This document shows, piece by piece, positions 34,311-64,000 of a DNA stretch of 64,000 bases; the first letter of the stretch is position 1, and each line of letters starts with the position of its first letter. Source of the DNA: Ctena decussata (Eukaryota; Mollusca; Bivalvia; Lucinida; Lucinidae); the NCBI GenBank assembly GCA_963989385.1, contig OZ022499.1, forward strand, positions 103,648,786 to 103,712,785. Direction: 5' to 3'. Below the pieces are notes generated by a model. It worked only from the letters and a program-made list of their open reading frames with translations. It had not been told where the DNA came from and did not search any database. A program made the translations under genes and the position numbers.

Positions 34311-35063
34311 ACAAATTTACTTCACAGCTATCTGAGACAAAACATTCAATAAAACACAGAAATACAACATTTCCCTGTCGCAGATTTGACTCATAATTCC
34401 AGTCAGAACAAAACGCAGTTAAAAATTTAGTATCATCATTGTAACAAAATAACAGTACAAGTAGTTAAATAAAGCGGTGTCCAGTACGCTTCATCACAGA
34501 CAAACTATTGAGCTCTATTTCAAGCTCTCGAACACATCAGCTCTTCTTGAACGCTTCCTTTGTTCCAATGCATTTGGTTTTGCAGCTTGCTGTACCTGTA
34601 GTATTTTCCGTAACTAATTGGACATAAAATGCCTGAGAAAAGAGTATGTCCCAAATCTGATGTTCCTGATGAACAGTCTGATCAGGGGTCTACAATATCA
34701 AACAATGTAGAACAAGATCAGACTGCTCCTTAGGAGCAGTCTGATCAAGTCTACACTGTTACTTACATTTTTATCAATATCCCTGACAGATTTGCTAACA
34801 TATTTATTTCCAACTCTGACAGGACAAAATGGACTACTCTCAAATTCATAGATGAAAGAATCCATTTCAGAAATAGATGAGCTGCCCAAATAGTTACGAT
34901 AATATGTTTATAAATTTTTATAAATCACAGGGAAAACTTGAGCTCTTGAAAAGATAATAATTTGTGACTGTTTTATTTCATTATCATTACTATTTTTTTT
35001 GGGAGTATTATTTCTCCTCAAAATATATAGGGGCCTTGCAGAATAACATGGATGAACAAGGAA

Positions 35064-35445
35064 TACCGTATATGCGGTAATTTTCGCGGTGTTCAATTTT
35101 TCGTGATATTTTGTGGTCACTTAGAAACCACTTAAATTAAAATTGCGAAATAATTTCCTGTTTCATACAAAGATCATCAGTTGACATAGCGTCCATATGA
35201 TACATTGTATTTTGTTTCAGTTTGCTTCGGTAAATGCTGGTACTTTTCATTTGAGCCAATTTTTTCATTAACCTGCGGCCCTGCTGCAGGTTAATGACAG
35301 AATTTACTCAAATGAAAATGAAGCAGTTTTGCTTTTTGCGCATGTTGCTAACCGCGAAAATTAAAAAAATAGCAAAATTTAATGTTTCTGATTTTGCCCA
35401 TAAACCACGAAAATTTGAACCTGCAAAAATTACCGCGTATACAGT
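35064..35445. mobile_element. TACCGTATA-ended TIR element, copy 2
   Basis: Starts TACCGTATATGCGGTAATTT and ends TTACCGCGTATACAGTA. Same interior as 2569-2916 plus a private hairpin (cattaacctgc...gcaggttaatg at 35268-35299), suggesting internal rearrangement after insertion. Confidence 0.75.
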
Positions 35446-35668
35446 ACTCAAATCACCCTGTCAGTATCAACAGTCTTCCCAGTTTGCATGGAGAAGTTGC
35501 TCTGTCAGTTTCATTTTTGACTCTTCTCAATGGAACAACTCTTAAGAATTTGCTCTGTTGGCTTCGATTAAGGGGCAAAAATGATAGCTCTGTTTCCCCT
35601 GAAAATGTACCCATTTTACCAGAACTCCACTTCATGCAGCAAAGCCAATCATATGTAGTGGAATCTTA

Positions 35669-35870
35669 CAGAGCTCTAGATAAGGAGGAGTATATGGTGA
35701 CAAGTAGGGGTAGTTTTCATTTATTCTGCATAAAAACGTATGTTGTTACCACTCATCTGAGCAGTCTAAATTAGACGGTTCAGATGAGGGGTCTCAACAA
35801 ATGGTTTCAATGAGAAACATGAAAATTATCCTTAATTATCAGCAAATACTTTCTCTTATCTAGAGCTCTG
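35669..35870. mobile_element. CAGNGCTCCAGATAAG-family MITE
   Basis: CAGAGCTCTAGATAAGGAGG left, CTTATCTAGAGCTCTG right. Core 'gttgttaccactcatctga' and its mirrored partner. Its final CTG serves as target site of the adjoining CWG element. Confidence 0.85.
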
Positions 35871-36024
35871 GGGCCGTATTCATAAAGCCACTTAAGTCGT
35901 TGCTATGCTGTTGCAAAGACTGTTCCTCCAGAGCAAATTTCATAGTTGTAGGGAATCTCCTTCTAAGAAATTTAACCTTAGCAACAGCATTGCAACGACT
36001 TAAGTGGCTTTATGAATACGGCCC
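35871..36024. mobile_element. CWG-TSD element (GGGCC ends), copy 2
   Basis: GGGCCGTATTCATAAAGCCA / TGGCTTTATGAATACGGCCC, near-perfect ends; CTG at 35868-35870 and 36025-36027. Shorter than the other copies (154 bp), lacking one half of the inner arm. Confidence 0.9.
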
Positions 36025-36508
36025 CTGTTTATTACAACCATAGTGAGATTCCACCATCATAGAGTTTTGTGGAGAAAGAAGAACGAAAATTCCCCTAAAA
36101 GGGGTGTCTCACCTGTCTGTGCACTGGCATAAAACGAAGCTAAACTACAAATTTTGACAAACATTTAAGCCACCAACAACACTGCTTTCTCTAACATTTC
36201 CAAATAAGTAATACCTACATCTTGCTTTTGCTAGTCTCACGTGAGACAAAAACTAAAATTTACCCCAAATAGTATCGCTTAACCAGAGCTCTGCTCATTT
36301 CATGTCTGTTCTTTGTAAAATACGGCCATATTTCACATGGCATTTCACAAGTGATACTACACAGCCACATATGAGTTTTATGGCAAATATTGCCCAAAAC
36401 TGTGGCTAAAATGTCACTGCAGCACTTTAGATGTTTTCTTTTTCTTGGCCAGCACATCTCTTTTAGTCCGATACCAGTCCGCTATAGCAGACTTTTGTCA
36501 TTTCTGAG

Positions 36509-63516
<27,008 letters not shown>

Positions 63517-63639
63517 CTGCAAATAGAAAATAACGAAACATGAATGGACTATTTTGTAAATGCCTCAATATTTTCTGGTGTACGGTGAATAATATGTGAT
63601 GTGATGCTAAAATTTTGAAGCTAAAAAGAAGACTCAACA

Positions 63640-64000
63640 TCTGAACAGAGATTTGAGCTAACAGGGCAGACCCATATTAGACTGCTCCTGAAGTCTGATC
63701 AGGGTCTACACTGTTTGCTATTCCTTCTGCATCTTTAAGATGCATTATTGCATAATAAAACAAAATTGTTCCATTTTTAGGCCAGTTACCATGGTTACTG
63801 TAATTATTTAGCTGTCCCAATTTTTAGAAGTTTTACTGTAAACTGTAAGAGTTGTAAAGGACTCCTCTATCTTAAAATCTGAAATTTTGATTTAATCTAA
63901 TTTGTCCTACCAGGCAACAGGTTATACAACTGTTTGGAAACAGTGCAGACCTCCGCTGATCAGACTGCTCCTGCATTTCAGTAGTAAAGTAGTTTCTAAA
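63640..64000. repeat. Hairpin modules at the right edge
   Basis: 'gctaacagggcagacccata ttagactgctcc' pairs with 'gtctgatcagggtctacact gtttgc' (63655-63720); a second left half begins at about 63942 ('cagtgcagacctccgctgat cagactgctcc') and runs off the window. The rest of 63517-64000 is intron with no other feature seen. Confidence 0.65.

Noticed and set aside
16741..36508. A third protein-coding gene between CCDC170 and PPP4R3
   Set aside because: No frame over 160 codons outside tandem units, no run of exon-like segments with matching splice sites, and most of the interval can be assigned to repeats.

Overview
This window is animal nuclear DNA: spliced genes with GT..AG introns, tRNA-headed SINEs with long target-site duplications (TSDs), and dense short palindromic DNA transposons. 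Repeat families starting agctcacctgagc and carrying 'ccttgacct' tandem units, plus the tRNA-headed SINEs, point to a bivalve mollusc, probably a heterodont (venerid-like) clam. The species cannot be fixed from the sequence alone.

Two protein-coding genes are certain, and they converge. On the + strand (489-16217) lie seven exons of CCDC170, a coiled-coil microtubule/Golgi-associated protein; its N-terminal exons are upstream of the window. On the - strand (63516 down to 36509) lie the last ten exons of PPP4R3 (SMEK/falafel), the regulatory subunit 3 of protein phosphatase 4; its N-terminal EVH1-like part is beyond the right edge. Every exon junction in both genes is consistent in phase, giving about 608 codons of CCDC170 and 472 codons plus stop of PPP4R3. 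I see no sign that the two genes work together; they are simply neighbours tail to tail.

The ~20 kb between the genes (16.7-36.5 kb) and nearly all intron space is mobile DNA. I could separate these groups. (1) A ~200-300 bp MITE with ends TGAGCCGCGACACGAGAAAA, eight copies. (2) A hairpin module (GCAAACAGTG...CACTGTTTGC) found inside several different outer elements. (3) A ~250 bp element with a CTTTAAGAG hairpin core. (4) A 150-225 bp element with GGGCC ends and an exact CWG TSD in 3/3 copies. (5) A CAGNGCTCCAGATAAG family with 5-6 bp TSDs, from 120 bp MITEs to two nearly identical 1.4 kb copies. (6) Three large elements of 3.7-4.6 kb with terminal inverted repeats (TIRs) and no transposase ORF (9950-13602, 45126-49681, 57436-61720). 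(7) 177 bp TA-flanked MITEs. (8) At least two SINE families. (9) Long elements built of tandem units (23.2-26.6, 29.3-31.1, 51.3-52.3, 54.65-55.4 kb).

The most notable observations are these: mobile elements packed to within 13-26 bp of several splice sites, in two cases leaving no room for a native branch point; a SINE whose TSD duplicated the polypyrimidine tract of the last CCDC170 exon; a Russian-doll nest at 55.9-61.8 kb; a perfect spacer-less 74 bp palindrome; a ~1.27 kb palindrome carrying a membrane-protein-like exon fragment in both arms; and partial duplicates of two PPP4R3 exons.
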